NCBI GenBank assembly: GCA_003564655.1
Contig: PXES01000181.1
Coordinates: 1 to 21,537, forward strand
Source: Paracoccaceae bacterium
GTDB taxonomy: Bacteria > Pseudomonadota > Alphaproteobacteria > Rhodobacterales > Rhodobacteraceae
DNA: 21,537 nt
Direction: 5' to 3'
Each line of letters starts with the position of its first letter. Position 1 is the stretch's first letter. Below are positions 7,146 to 14,228 of this stretch, piece after piece. The notes beneath the pieces are model-generated. The model was not told the origin of the DNA. It saw nothing but the letters and a program-made list of their open reading frames with translations, and searched no databases. A program made the translations under genes and the position numbers.

Positions 7146-9671
7146 ATGGACATCATTGCTCTCGTCGGTGCGCTGGCGATCCTTTTCATAGTGATCGGTA
7201 TCTGCGAGCCGCTGTCCGAGCGGCTGCGCCTGCCCTTTACGGTGATCCTCGCGCTGGGCGGCGCGGTGATCGGCGCGGGCGCGCTCTATGTCCTGCAGAG
7301 CGATCTGGGCGAAGCGCTCAACCCGATGATACGGCGGCTGCTGGAACTGCCGATCCGCTCTAACGTGTTCCTGTATCTGCTGCTGCCGACGCTGCTGTTC
7401 CAGGTGGCGCTGATGGTCAATGCGCGGCGAATGCTGGATGACTGGGTGCCGATCCTGGTGATGGCGGTGGGGGCAGTGGTGCTCTCGACGGCAGTGATCG
7501 GCTATGCGCTGCAACCCTTCACCACGCTATCACTGGCCGCATGCCTGCTGATCGGGGCGATCGTCTCGACCACTGACCCCTCGGCGGTGGTCAGCATCTT
7601 CCGAAACATCGCTGCCCCGCAGCGGCTGACCCGGATCGTCGAGGGCGAGTCGCTTCTCAATGACGCCGCCGCCATCGCGCTGTTCGGCTTTTTCCTGACA
7701 TTCGTGCAACTCGGGGTTCCCGACCCGACCCTGCAGGAGGCGCTTGTCACCTTTCCGTGGCTGCTGTTCGGGGCCATCGGGCTGGGCTGGGTGATGGCGC
7801 GGGTGGCGACCGCGCTGATGGCGGTCATGCCGACCTTTCCGCGCGCGCAGGTCTCGATCAGCGTCGCCCTGCCCTATCTGACCTATGTGGTGGCCGAACA
7901 GGTGTTGCAGACCTCGGGGGTGATCGCGGTGGTCGTGGCGGGGCTGTCGCTGAACCTTCTGGGGCCGGGGCGGCTGACACCAGCGGGCTGGAACTACCTG
8001 CGCGAGGTCTGGGAAGTGCTGGCCTACTGGGCCGGCGCGCTGATCTTCATCCTCGCTGCCCTGCTTATTCCGCGGCTGATGGGTGATCTGCGCCCCAGCG
8101 ACATCTACCTGATCGGGGTGATCGTGCTGGCCGCCTTCGCGGCGCGCGCGGTGATGCTGTGGGGGATGCTGCCGCTGCTGGCCCGGTTGCGGCTGTCGCC
8201 CACGGTCGGGCCGACCTACCGCGCGGCGATTCTGTGGGGGGGGTTGCGGGGCGCGGTCACACTGGCGCTGGCGCTGGCGGTAACCGAAAGCGCGCTGGTT
8301 CCGCCCGCGATCAAGCGCGAGGTCGGCATCCTGGCCACCGGCTTCACGCTGTTCACGCTGCTGGTGCAGGGCGCGACGCTGCGACTGGTCATCGCCCGGC
8401 TGGGGCTGAACAAGCTGCCGAGGCTGGATCAGGCTCTGTCGCATCAGGTGATCGCCGTGGCGCTGCAGAATGTCCGCGAGGAAATCGCCGAGACCGTTCG
8501 CGACTACCAGCTTCCCAAAGACGTCATCCGGTCCGAGGCAAAGCGCTACGCGAAACGCCTCGATGAGGCAGTGGAAATCGCCGAGGCCGCCGAGGAAATC
8601 CCCGACCGCGACCGCCTCACCCTGGGTCTGGTGGCGCTGGCCGGGCGCGAGCGTGACCTGATCATCGAGAATTTCCGCCAGCAACTGTTTTCGATGCGGC
8701 TGGTGGATCGGATGCTATCGGATGTTGACCGGCTGATCGAATTCACCCGCGGCGGGGGCCGCAACGACTACCGAACGGCGGCGCGCAAGGCGCTGGGCTA
8801 TGGCAACTGGTATCGGCTGGCGGTGTGGCTGCATTCGCGCCTGCGCTGGTCGGCCCCGCTGGAGCGGATGACTGCCGAGCGTTTTGAGATCCTGCTCAAC
8901 CAGCGTCTGATCCTGCGCGAACTGCACGGCTTCATCGACAGCAAGATCCGGCGCATCCATGGTCGCCGGGTGGCCGATCTGCTGCATGAACTTCTGCGCC
9001 GCCGCGAGGAGGAGACTGACAGCGCCATCGAGGGGCTGCGCCTGCAATACCCGGGCTATGCCGAGGAGATGGAACGCCGCTTCATCCGTCGCACATCGTT
9101 GCGGCTGGAAGAGCGCGAATACGAGACGCTCTTCGATGACGGGCTGATCAGCCGCGAGCTTTATAACACGCTGCGCAGTCGGCTGAGCGCGCGCCGCGCC
9201 CCGCTCGACGCCCGCCCGCGGCTGGATTTCGCGCTGCAGCGCGACGCCTTCGTGCGGGCCTTTCCAGTGTTCGACGGCATGGGCCCGCGCGAAAAGCGCC
9301 AGCTTGCCCGCGCGTTGCGGATTACGCATGTCGATCCCGGCACGATCCTGATCCGCAAGGGCGAGGTCGCCCGGCAGGTCTATTTCATCGCCTCGGGCGC
9401 CGTCGAGATGGAGCGCAAGGGCCAGAAGCTGCGGCTGGGCAGTGGCGAGTTCTTCGGCCATATCGGCATGCTGACCGGCCAGCCACGCCGCGCCATGATC
9501 AGCGCGATCACGCATTGCACGCTGCTGACGCTGGATGAGGCCCGTTTCAAACGGCTGTTGGCGCGCAATTCCGTCCTGCGCGAGGCAGTCGAGGCCAGCG
9601 CCGCGAGCCGCGGGGTGGAGCTTGACGCGGATGCCTTCACCCCGCCGCCGCGCCGCCTCGGCTGGGGCTGA
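7146..9671 (+). CDS. CPA1-type Na+(K+)/H+ antiporter with C-terminal cyclic-nucleotide-binding domain
   Basis: An 841-residue inner-membrane cation/proton antiporter. Roughly residues 1-430 form the multi-spanning CPA1 (NhaP-like) exchanger. It has STTDPSAVVSIFRN, the ion-site motif GESLLNDAAAIALF (Asn172-Asp173) and WGGLRGAVTLALAL (364 onwards, with the conserved Arg368). A charged, helical cytosolic region of about 270 residues follows. A cyclic-nucleotide-binding fold spans about 706-825, with the phosphate-cassette region GEFFGHIGMLTGQPRRA. The cassette lacks the textbook FGE-(L/I)-A wording, so nucleotide binding is not certain. The ATG at 7146 starts directly at the first membrane helix; a TTG 30 nt earlier is the alternative. 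Likely role is pH or Na+/K+ homeostasis. Confidence 0.9.
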   Translation: MDIIALVGALAILFIVIGICEPLSERLRLPFTVILALGGAVIGAGALYVLQSDLGEALNPMIRRLLELPIRSNVFLYLLLPTLLFQVALMVNARRMLDDWVPILVMAVGAVVLSTAVIGYALQPFTTLSLAACLLIGAIVSTTDPSAVVSIFRNIAAPQRLTRIVEGESLLNDAAAIALFGFFLTFVQLGVPDPTLQEALVTFPWLLFGAIGLGWVMARVATALMAVMPTFPRAQVSISVALPYLTYVVAEQVLQTSGVIAVVVAGLSLNLLGPGRLTPAGWNYLREVWEVLAYWAGALIFILAALLIPRLMGDLRPSDIYLIGVIVLAAFAARAVMLWGMLPLLARLRLSPTVGPTYRAAILWGGLRGAVTLALALAVTESALVPPAIKREVGILATGFTLFTLLVQGATLRLVIARLGLNKLPRLDQALSHQVIAVALQNVREEIAETVRDYQLPKDVIRSEAKRYAKRLDEAVEIAEAAEEIPDRDRLTLGLVALAGRERDLIIENFRQQLFSMRLVDRMLSDVDRLIEFTRGGGRNDYRTAARKALGYGNWYRLAVWLHSRLRWSAPLERMTAERFEILLNQRLILRELHGFIDSKIRRIHGRRVADLLHELLRRREEETDSAIEGLRLQYPGYAEEMERRFIRRTSLRLEEREYETLFDDGLISRELYNTLRSRLSARRAPLDARPRLDFALQRDAFVRAFPVFDGMGPREKRQLARALRITHVDPGTILIRKGEVARQVYFIASGAVEMERKGQKLRLGSGEFFGHIGMLTGQPRRAMISAITHCTLLTLDEARFKRLLARNSVLREAVEASAASRGVELDADAFTPPPRRLGWG

Positions 9672-9693
9672 TACGGACTTTTCAAAAGACGTC

Positions 9694-9713
9694 GCGGCGC
9701 GTATGAGCGCCGC
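9694..9713 (-). terminator. Terminator between convergent antiporter and metal-ABC genes
   Basis: The 7-bp stem GCGGCGC/GCGCCGC has the loop GTATGA. On the minus strand it is followed closely by GACGTCTTTT, a U-rich tail. This makes it a better intrinsic terminator for the ABC genes (stop at 9755) than for the plus-strand antiporter, though it may serve both. Confidence 0.5.
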
Positions 9714-9754
9714 CCGCCGGACAGCTCAACCACAAGCGGCATGGGGCGCCGCTG

Positions 9755-10525
9755 TCAGTCGGTGCCGCCCTCGGGTGCCGCGATCATAGCGAGTTGCCGG
9801 CCGTAGGCTGCGCGCAGGTTGTCGGGCGTGTAGACCTTGGCCACTGGGCCCTGGGCGATGATGCGGACATTCAGCATCACCAGCCAGTCGAAGGTGCTGC
9901 GCACGGTCGTTAGGTCGTGATGGACCACGATCACCGTGCGCCCGGCGTCGCGCAGCCGTTTCAGAAGCGCGATGATCACCTCTTCGGTGGTGGCATCGAC
10001 CCCCGCCAGCGGCTCGTCGAGGATCAGGATCGGCGCGTCCTGCACCAGCGCGCGGGCGATGAAGACACGCTGCTGCTGCCCGCCCGAAAGTTGGCTGATC
10101 TGCCGGTCGGCATGGTCCTGCATGCCCAGCTCGGCCAGTGCCGCCAGCGCCCGGTCGCGCGCCGCGGACCCGGGGCGACGCATCCAGCCGAGGCTGCGGT
10201 AAAGCCCCATCTCGACCACATCGCGCGCGCTGGTTGGAAAATCCCAATCGACCGAGTGACGCTGCGGCACATACCCGATCTGCCCGCGCATCTGTGCCAG
10301 TTCGCGACCCAGAAACCGCACATGCCCCGCGACCGGGCGAACCAGCCCCAGCGCCGCCTTGATCAGCGTCGATTTGCCCGCGCCATTGGGACCGACAATC
10401 GCGCACATCACCCCCGGCGGGATGTCGAGATCGATATCCCATAGCGCCGGGGTGGCGCCGTAGCTCACGGTCAGATCCTCGACATGCAGCGCCTGATCGG
10501 GCTCGTGCAACGTGTCATCGGGCAT
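9755..10525 (-). CDS. Metal (Mn/Zn/Fe) ABC transporter ATP-binding protein
   Basis: A 256-residue ABC ATPase that powers uptake of a divalent metal across the inner membrane. It has Walker A GPNGAGKST (45-53), the Q-loop stretch YVPQRHSVDWDFPTS (85-99), which is typical of the Mn/Zn family (MntB/SitB/ZnuC), the signature LSGGQQQR (146-153), Walker B ILILDEP (166-172) and the switch His202 in VVHHDL. The ATG at 10525 is chosen, with GGAG about 9 nt upstream. A TTG at 10588 with GAGG overlapping the preceding stop is an alternative that adds 21 residues. It follows the binding-protein gene on the same strand. No permease gene follows; the convergent antiporter ends only 83 bp away. Confidence 0.92.
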   Translation of the reverse strand: MPDDTLHEPDQALHVEDLTVSYGATPALWDIDLDIPPGVMCAIVGPNGAGKSTLIKAALGLVRPVAGHVRFLGRELAQMRGQIGYVPQRHSVDWDFPTSARDVVEMGLYRSLGWMRRPGSAARDRALAALAELGMQDHADRQISQLSGGQQQRVFIARALVQDAPILILDEPLAGVDATTEEVIIALLKRLRDAGRTVIVVHHDLTTVRSTFDWLVMLNVRIIAQGPVAKVYTPDNLRAAYGRQLAMIAAPEGGTD

Positions 10526-10599
10526 CGAATGGCGCTCCACCAGCTTGCTGCCTGCGCGATCCTGCGCAGGCTGCGCGTGGGTTTGCAATATTCTTCGCC

Positions 10600-11580
10600 T
10601 CAGGGCGCCAGGTTCCAGCTATCGGCCCAACCCTGCAACGCCGCGGGCCAATCGGGCAACTCACCACCCAGCGCCTGCGTTATTGTCACCGTGTTTGCGC
10701 GGATCATACCGATATAGCTGCCCTCGGGCGTGCCTTGCTCGCCCATCGCGTCGGAGAAGAGTTCGCCCCCCATCGCCACGTCATGCCCGCGCGCCCGCCC
10801 CTCGGCCACCAGCGCCTCGATCGTGCGCGGGTTGATCGTGGTCTCGACGAACACGGCCGGCACCGCGTTGGCGATCACGAAATCCGCCACCGCGCGGATA
10901 TCGGCGATGCTGGCCTCGGACGCGGTCGAGATGCCCTCGATGGCTTCGGACGCGATGATTCCGTAGGCATCGGCAAAATAGTAGAAGGCGTCATGCGCCG
11001 TGACCAGCATCCGGTTGCCCTCGGGGATGGTCGCGATGGCATCGCCCACCCAGTCGTGCAGCGCGCGGAGTTCCGCCTGAAGGGCCGTCAGGTTCTCGGT
11101 CATCGCCTCGGCGCAATCGGGGCGCTGTTCGGCAATGGCGTCAAGGATGGCCGGGGCGATGCGTGCCCAGCGGCTGACATCCATCCACAGATGCGGGTCC
11201 ATCTGGCCGGGCTCATCCGGGTCTTCCAGCAGCGCATCCGCATCAAAGGTTGCCCCGGCCACGCCAAGGGTCGGGGTCCGGTCGCGGAAACGGTCGAGCA
11301 CATCGGCGAGGCGTTCTTCCAGCGTGCGATCGACATAGAGGATCAGCTCGGCCTGTGCGATGGCATCCACATCGCGCGGCGTGGCCGAAAAGTCGTGCGG
11401 GTCCACCCCTGATCCGATCAGCGTTCTGACGCGGGCACACTCCCCCGCGACCTGTGCGGCGATATCGGCGAGCATCCCGACAGTCGTCAGCACGTTCAAT
11501 GGCGCGTCGTCGGCGCGTGCGGGTCCGGTGAGGGCCACCGCAAGAGCGGTGGCGAGTAGGGCGCTGGAACGCGTGGTCAT
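10600..11580 (-). CDS. Metal ABC transporter substrate-binding protein (cluster A-I, probably Mn)
   Basis: A 326-residue periplasmic metal-binding protein. The N-terminus is a signal peptide with a hydrophobic core and an ARA cleavage site after about residue 23. There is no lipobox Cys, so it is soluble. The four expected ligands are visible: His62 in VDPHDF, His130 in MDPHLW, His196 in TAHDAF and Asp277 in LFSDAMG. Three His plus an acidic residue, together with the C-terminal GSYIGMIRANTVTI, fit the Mn/Zn group, and no His-rich zinc loop is present. GGAGA lies 6 nt before the ATG. A Fur-family box is located 34-54 nt upstream of the start. It is followed by the ATPase gene. Confidence 0.92.
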   Translation of the reverse strand: MTTRSSALLATALAVALTGPARADDAPLNVLTTVGMLADIAAQVAGECARVRTLIGSGVDPHDFSATPRDVDAIAQAELILYVDRTLEERLADVLDRFRDRTPTLGVAGATFDADALLEDPDEPGQMDPHLWMDVSRWARIAPAILDAIAEQRPDCAEAMTENLTALQAELRALHDWVGDAIATIPEGNRMLVTAHDAFYYFADAYGIIASEAIEGISTASEASIADIRAVADFVIANAVPAVFVETTINPRTIEALVAEGRARGHDVAMGGELFSDAMGEQGTPEGSYIGMIRANTVTITQALGGELPDWPAALQGWADSWNLAP

Positions 11581-11596
11581 GAAAGTCTCCGTGATT

Positions 11597-11634
11597 CGAT
11601 TTTCATCATTTTATGCAAATGAAAATCGTTCGCA
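11597..11634 (-). promoter_or_regulatory. Fur-superfamily (Fur/Mur) operator upstream of metal-uptake genes
   Basis: At 11614-11634 two arms TGCAAATGA and TCGTTCGCA are separated by AAA. They form an imperfect 9-3-9 palindrome (7 of 9 positions pair) that closely resembles Fur boxes of the GCAAATGAGAATCATTTGC type. Overlapping it is a perfect 10-bp inverted repeat, CGATTTTCAT (11597-11606) and ATGAAAATCG (11619-11628), so a second bound dimer is possible. It occupies most of the 64-bp gap before the binding-protein gene. Confidence 0.65.
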
Positions 11635-11644
11635 ACAAAGAAAG

Positions 11645-13144
11645 TCAGCCAGCGAAATAGCTTCGATACGCCTCGCGCAGCGCGGCCTTTTGCACCTTGC
11701 CCATGGTGTTGCGCGGCAATTCGGCCACCACCACGTAGCCCTTGGGCTGCTTGTATCCCGCCACGCGCGCGCGAAGCGCTTGCGCGAGCGCGTCGGGCTC
11801 GGGGGGCGGGTCATCGGCGGCCAGGACGGCCAACACCGCCTCGCCGTAATCGGGATGCGGCACGCCGATCACCGCGCTCTCTCGCACGCCGGGCATCTCG
11901 TCCAGCGCGGCCTCGACCTCGCGCGGATAGACGTTGAACCCGCCCGAGATGATCAGATCCTTCGCCCGCCCCACGATCTGCACGTAGCCCTCGGCATCGA
12001 TCAGCCCCAGATCGCCGGTGATGAAGTACCCATCCGCGCGGAACTCGGCGGCGGTCTTGTCGGGCATCTGCCAGTACCCGGCAAAGACATTCGGGCCCTT
12101 GACCTCGATCATGCCGGTCTCACCCCGGGGCAGGGGGGTGCCGGTCTCGGGGTCGGTGATGCGCAAGGCCACATCGGGCAGCGGCGGGCCGACCGTGCCG
12201 GGCCGGCGCGGGCCGTCATAGGGGTTCGAGGTCAGCATGTTGGTCTCGGTCATGCCGTAGCGCTCGAGGATCGCATGGCCCGTGCGCGCCTGCCAGTCGC
12301 GATGCGTCTCGGACAGCAGCGGCGCCGAGCCCGAGATGAACAGCCGCATATGGCCGACGAGATCACGCGTCAGACGCGGGTCGGCCAGCAGGCGGGTGTA
12401 GAAGGTCGGCACGCCCATCATGGTCGTGGCGCGCGGCAAACACGCACACACCTGATCGAGGTCGAAGCGCGGCAAGAAGATCACGCTCGCCCCCGACAGC
12501 AGTGCTACATTGCAAGCCACGAACAGCCCGTGGGTGTGGAAGATGGGCAGCGCATGCAGCAGCACGTCCCGCGCATCGAAGCGCCAGAGGCGGGCAAGCG
12601 TGCGGGCGTTCGAGACGAGGTTGCGATGCGTCATCATTGCCCCCTTCGACCGGCCGGTCGTCCCCGAGGTGTAGAGAAGGGCTGCGAGATCGTCCTCGGC
12701 ACGCGGCACAGGGGTCAGTGTGGTGGGCCGCTCTCGCGCGAGCGCGTCGAAGCTGTTCCCCAGCGTCTCGACCCGCAGGCCGAGCCGTGCTGCCAGCGGC
12801 GCGAGCGCTGCCTCGCGCCCCGGATCGACGAGCAGCAGCCGCGCGCCGGAGTCGGACAGGAAATAGTCGAGTTCCGCCTCTGTATAGGCCGTGTTGAGCG
12901 GCAGCAGCACTGCCCCGGTCGCGACGCAGGCCCCGTAGAGCGCCAGCATCTGCGGCGATTTGGCGGCCTGCACCACCACGCGGTCGCCCGGCGCCACCCC
13001 CAGCACGCCCAAGCCGCCGGCGAATTGCGCGATCATCTCATGCACGGCCCGGGCCGAAAGCGCCTCGCCATCGGGCAGATGCAACAGCGGCGTGTCGCGC
13101 CCCTGCAGCGGCGCGAACAGCGCGTCGTAGAGCGGGTTTGCCAT
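11645..13144 (-). CDS. matB: Malonyl-CoA synthetase (malonate--CoA ligase)
   Basis: A 499-residue cytosolic ANL-superfamily ligase that makes malonyl-CoA from malonate, ATP and CoA. Visible are the P-loop YTSGTTGRSKG (158-168), the run LLHALPIFHTHGLFVACNV that is strongly typical of MatB, PTFYTRLL, YGMTETNM, TGDLG, GRAKDLIISGGFNVYP and the catalytic lysine Lys483 in NTMGKVQK. The N-terminal PLNTAYTEAELDYFLSD also fits MatB. The ATG at 13144 has GAGGGG upstream. No malonyl-CoA decarboxylase (matA) or malonate carrier is adjacent, so the gene stands apart from the usual mat cluster. Another short-chain acyl-CoA synthetase activity is possible but less likely. Confidence 0.88.
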   Translation of the reverse strand: MANPLYDALFAPLQGRDTPLLHLPDGEALSARAVHEMIAQFAGGLGVLGVAPGDRVVVQAAKSPQMLALYGACVATGAVLLPLNTAYTEAELDYFLSDSGARLLLVDPGREAALAPLAARLGLRVETLGNSFDALARERPTTLTPVPRAEDDLAALLYTSGTTGRSKGAMMTHRNLVSNARTLARLWRFDARDVLLHALPIFHTHGLFVACNVALLSGASVIFLPRFDLDQVCACLPRATTMMGVPTFYTRLLADPRLTRDLVGHMRLFISGSAPLLSETHRDWQARTGHAILERYGMTETNMLTSNPYDGPRRPGTVGPPLPDVALRITDPETGTPLPRGETGMIEVKGPNVFAGYWQMPDKTAAEFRADGYFITGDLGLIDAEGYVQIVGRAKDLIISGGFNVYPREVEAALDEMPGVRESAVIGVPHPDYGEAVLAVLAADDPPPEPDALAQALRARVAGYKQPKGYVVVAELPRNTMGKVQKAALREAYRSYFAG

Positions 13145-13288
13145 GCGGCCCCCTCGGGTCAGTCTCTTGCTGCGATACTGGCGCAGCGCGGTGACCCCTG
13201 CAACCGCTCGCGGCGGATCTGGCGTGGCGCGCGCGCAGGGATGTGCCGGGCCGCTCGGGCCATCCGCATCGGTGCCTGCCGGCCCTCC

Positions 13289-13330
13289 GGGCCGACCGCG
13301 ACGGGCCGACCGCAACGGGCCGACCGCGGC
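13289..13330. repeat. Three tandem copies of a 14-bp unit
   Basis: The units GGGCCGACCGCGAC, GGGCCGACCGCAAC and GGGCCGACCGCGGC are directly adjacent and differ at two positions. A short hairpin CGGCCC-TCC-GGGCCG overlaps the first unit. They lie in the 221-bp spacer between the export permease stop and matB, where I see no gene. Confidence 0.8.
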
Positions 13331-13365
13331 GACGGCGGGCTGGCGCACGGCGCACGGCGCGCGGC

Positions 13366-14148
13366 CTACCGGTTCAGCAGGTCGCGGTGATACTGGCGCA
13401 GCAGCAACAGCCCCAGCACCATCGGCCCCACCGACCACGCCCCCACATAGACCAGCGAGACATAGCCCGGCGTGTAGGTGGGGTAGAACCCGTCGCGCAT
13501 CAGCCCGGTCAGATGAATGACCGGGTTGAACCACAGCACCTGCTGGGCCAGCGGCGGCATATCCTCGAACAGGAAAATCACGCCCGAGATCAGGAACAGC
13601 GGCGCGGTGATCATGCCCCACAGCGCCTGCCAGACCGGAAAGCGCTGAAACAGGAAGCAGTTGAGGCACCCCAGCCCTAGCCCCAGCCCGCTTGCCATCG
13701 CCATTGCCAGCCCGATCCGTGTCCAGTCTGGGTCCAGCCGCAGCCCGTCATGCAGCAAGATGCCGCCAAGGATAAGGACGGTCACGACCCACACCACCAG
13801 CGCGTTGAGCGCGAACCGCGCCAGGACTGCGTCGATCCATGTCACGCGGGGATAGAATAGCAGCGCGCGCGAAAAGCCCATCGCGTGCCCGACCGTATTG
13901 CCCAGCGTGATGACCGCATGCACCACCAGCATCCCCGTCGCCTTGAACAGCAGGAAAGAGGTGCCCAGCGCAGGTGTCCGCGCCAGCAGCGAGAACGCGA
14001 AGGCCAGCACCACGATCACCCCCAGCGGCTGCAACAGCGACCATGCGTAGCCGCCGGGCCGCCGCCCGTAGCGGGTGCCCATTTCACGCAGCATCAAGGC
14101 CGCGATGGCACGAAACGGGGCAAGCGGGGGAGCGGCGAGTTGCGGCAT
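13366..14148 (-). CDS. ABC-2 type polysaccharide export permease (KpsM/Wzm-like)
   Basis: A 260-residue inner-membrane permease of the ABC-2 family, which with a KpsT/Wzt ATPase exports capsular or O-type polysaccharide. About six hydrophobic segments are seen, near residues 37-57, 63-80, 110-128, 146-165, 173-193 and 224-244. Typical wording includes the N-terminal LMLREMGTRYGRRPGGYAWSLLQPL amphipathic entry, FLISGVIFLFEDMP and VLWFNPVIHLTGLMRDGFYPTY. The ATG at 14148 is chosen because AGGA lies 7-8 nt upstream; a GTG 24 nt earlier is less supported. It is oriented away from the cognate KpsE-like and ATPase genes, which start 80 bp away on the other strand. Confidence 0.9.
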   Translation of the reverse strand: MPQLAAPPLAPFRAIAALMLREMGTRYGRRPGGYAWSLLQPLGVIVVLAFAFSLLARTPALGTSFLLFKATGMLVVHAVITLGNTVGHAMGFSRALLFYPRVTWIDAVLARFALNALVVWVVTVLILGGILLHDGLRLDPDWTRIGLAMAMASGLGLGLGCLNCFLFQRFPVWQALWGMITAPLFLISGVIFLFEDMPPLAQQVLWFNPVIHLTGLMRDGFYPTYTPGYVSLVYVGAWSVGPMVLGLLLLRQYHRDLLNR

Positions 14149-14192
14149 GGGGTTTCCTGCGCGGGTGTTCACCCTTTGTTATGCCTGACTCG

Positions 14193-14208
14193 GTAAAGAT
14201 GGGCTTAA
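14193..14208. promoter_or_regulatory. CtrA-like site in the divergent capsule promoter region
   Basis: Read on the minus strand this is TTAA-GCCCATC-TTTAC. It has the TTAA-N7-TTAAC layout of the alphaproteobacterial CtrA box with one mismatch in the second half. It is in the 80-bp space between the divergently transcribed export permease and KpsE-like genes. Recognised by eye, low specificity. Confidence 0.3.
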
Positions 14209-14228
14209 GTAACCCGAGGAATCGCGCC

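Noticed and set aside
11360..13390. A 676-codon open frame on the plus strand opposite matB and the metal-binding protein
   Set aside because: It lies antisense to matB, whose motifs are clear, and reads as an Arg/His-rich shadow without domains.
13174..13402. The 14-mer GATACTGGCGCAGC at 13174-13187 and again at 13389-13402
   Set aside because: It could hint at a partial duplication of the export-permease 3' end, but similarity stops outside the 14-mer and chance cannot be excluded.
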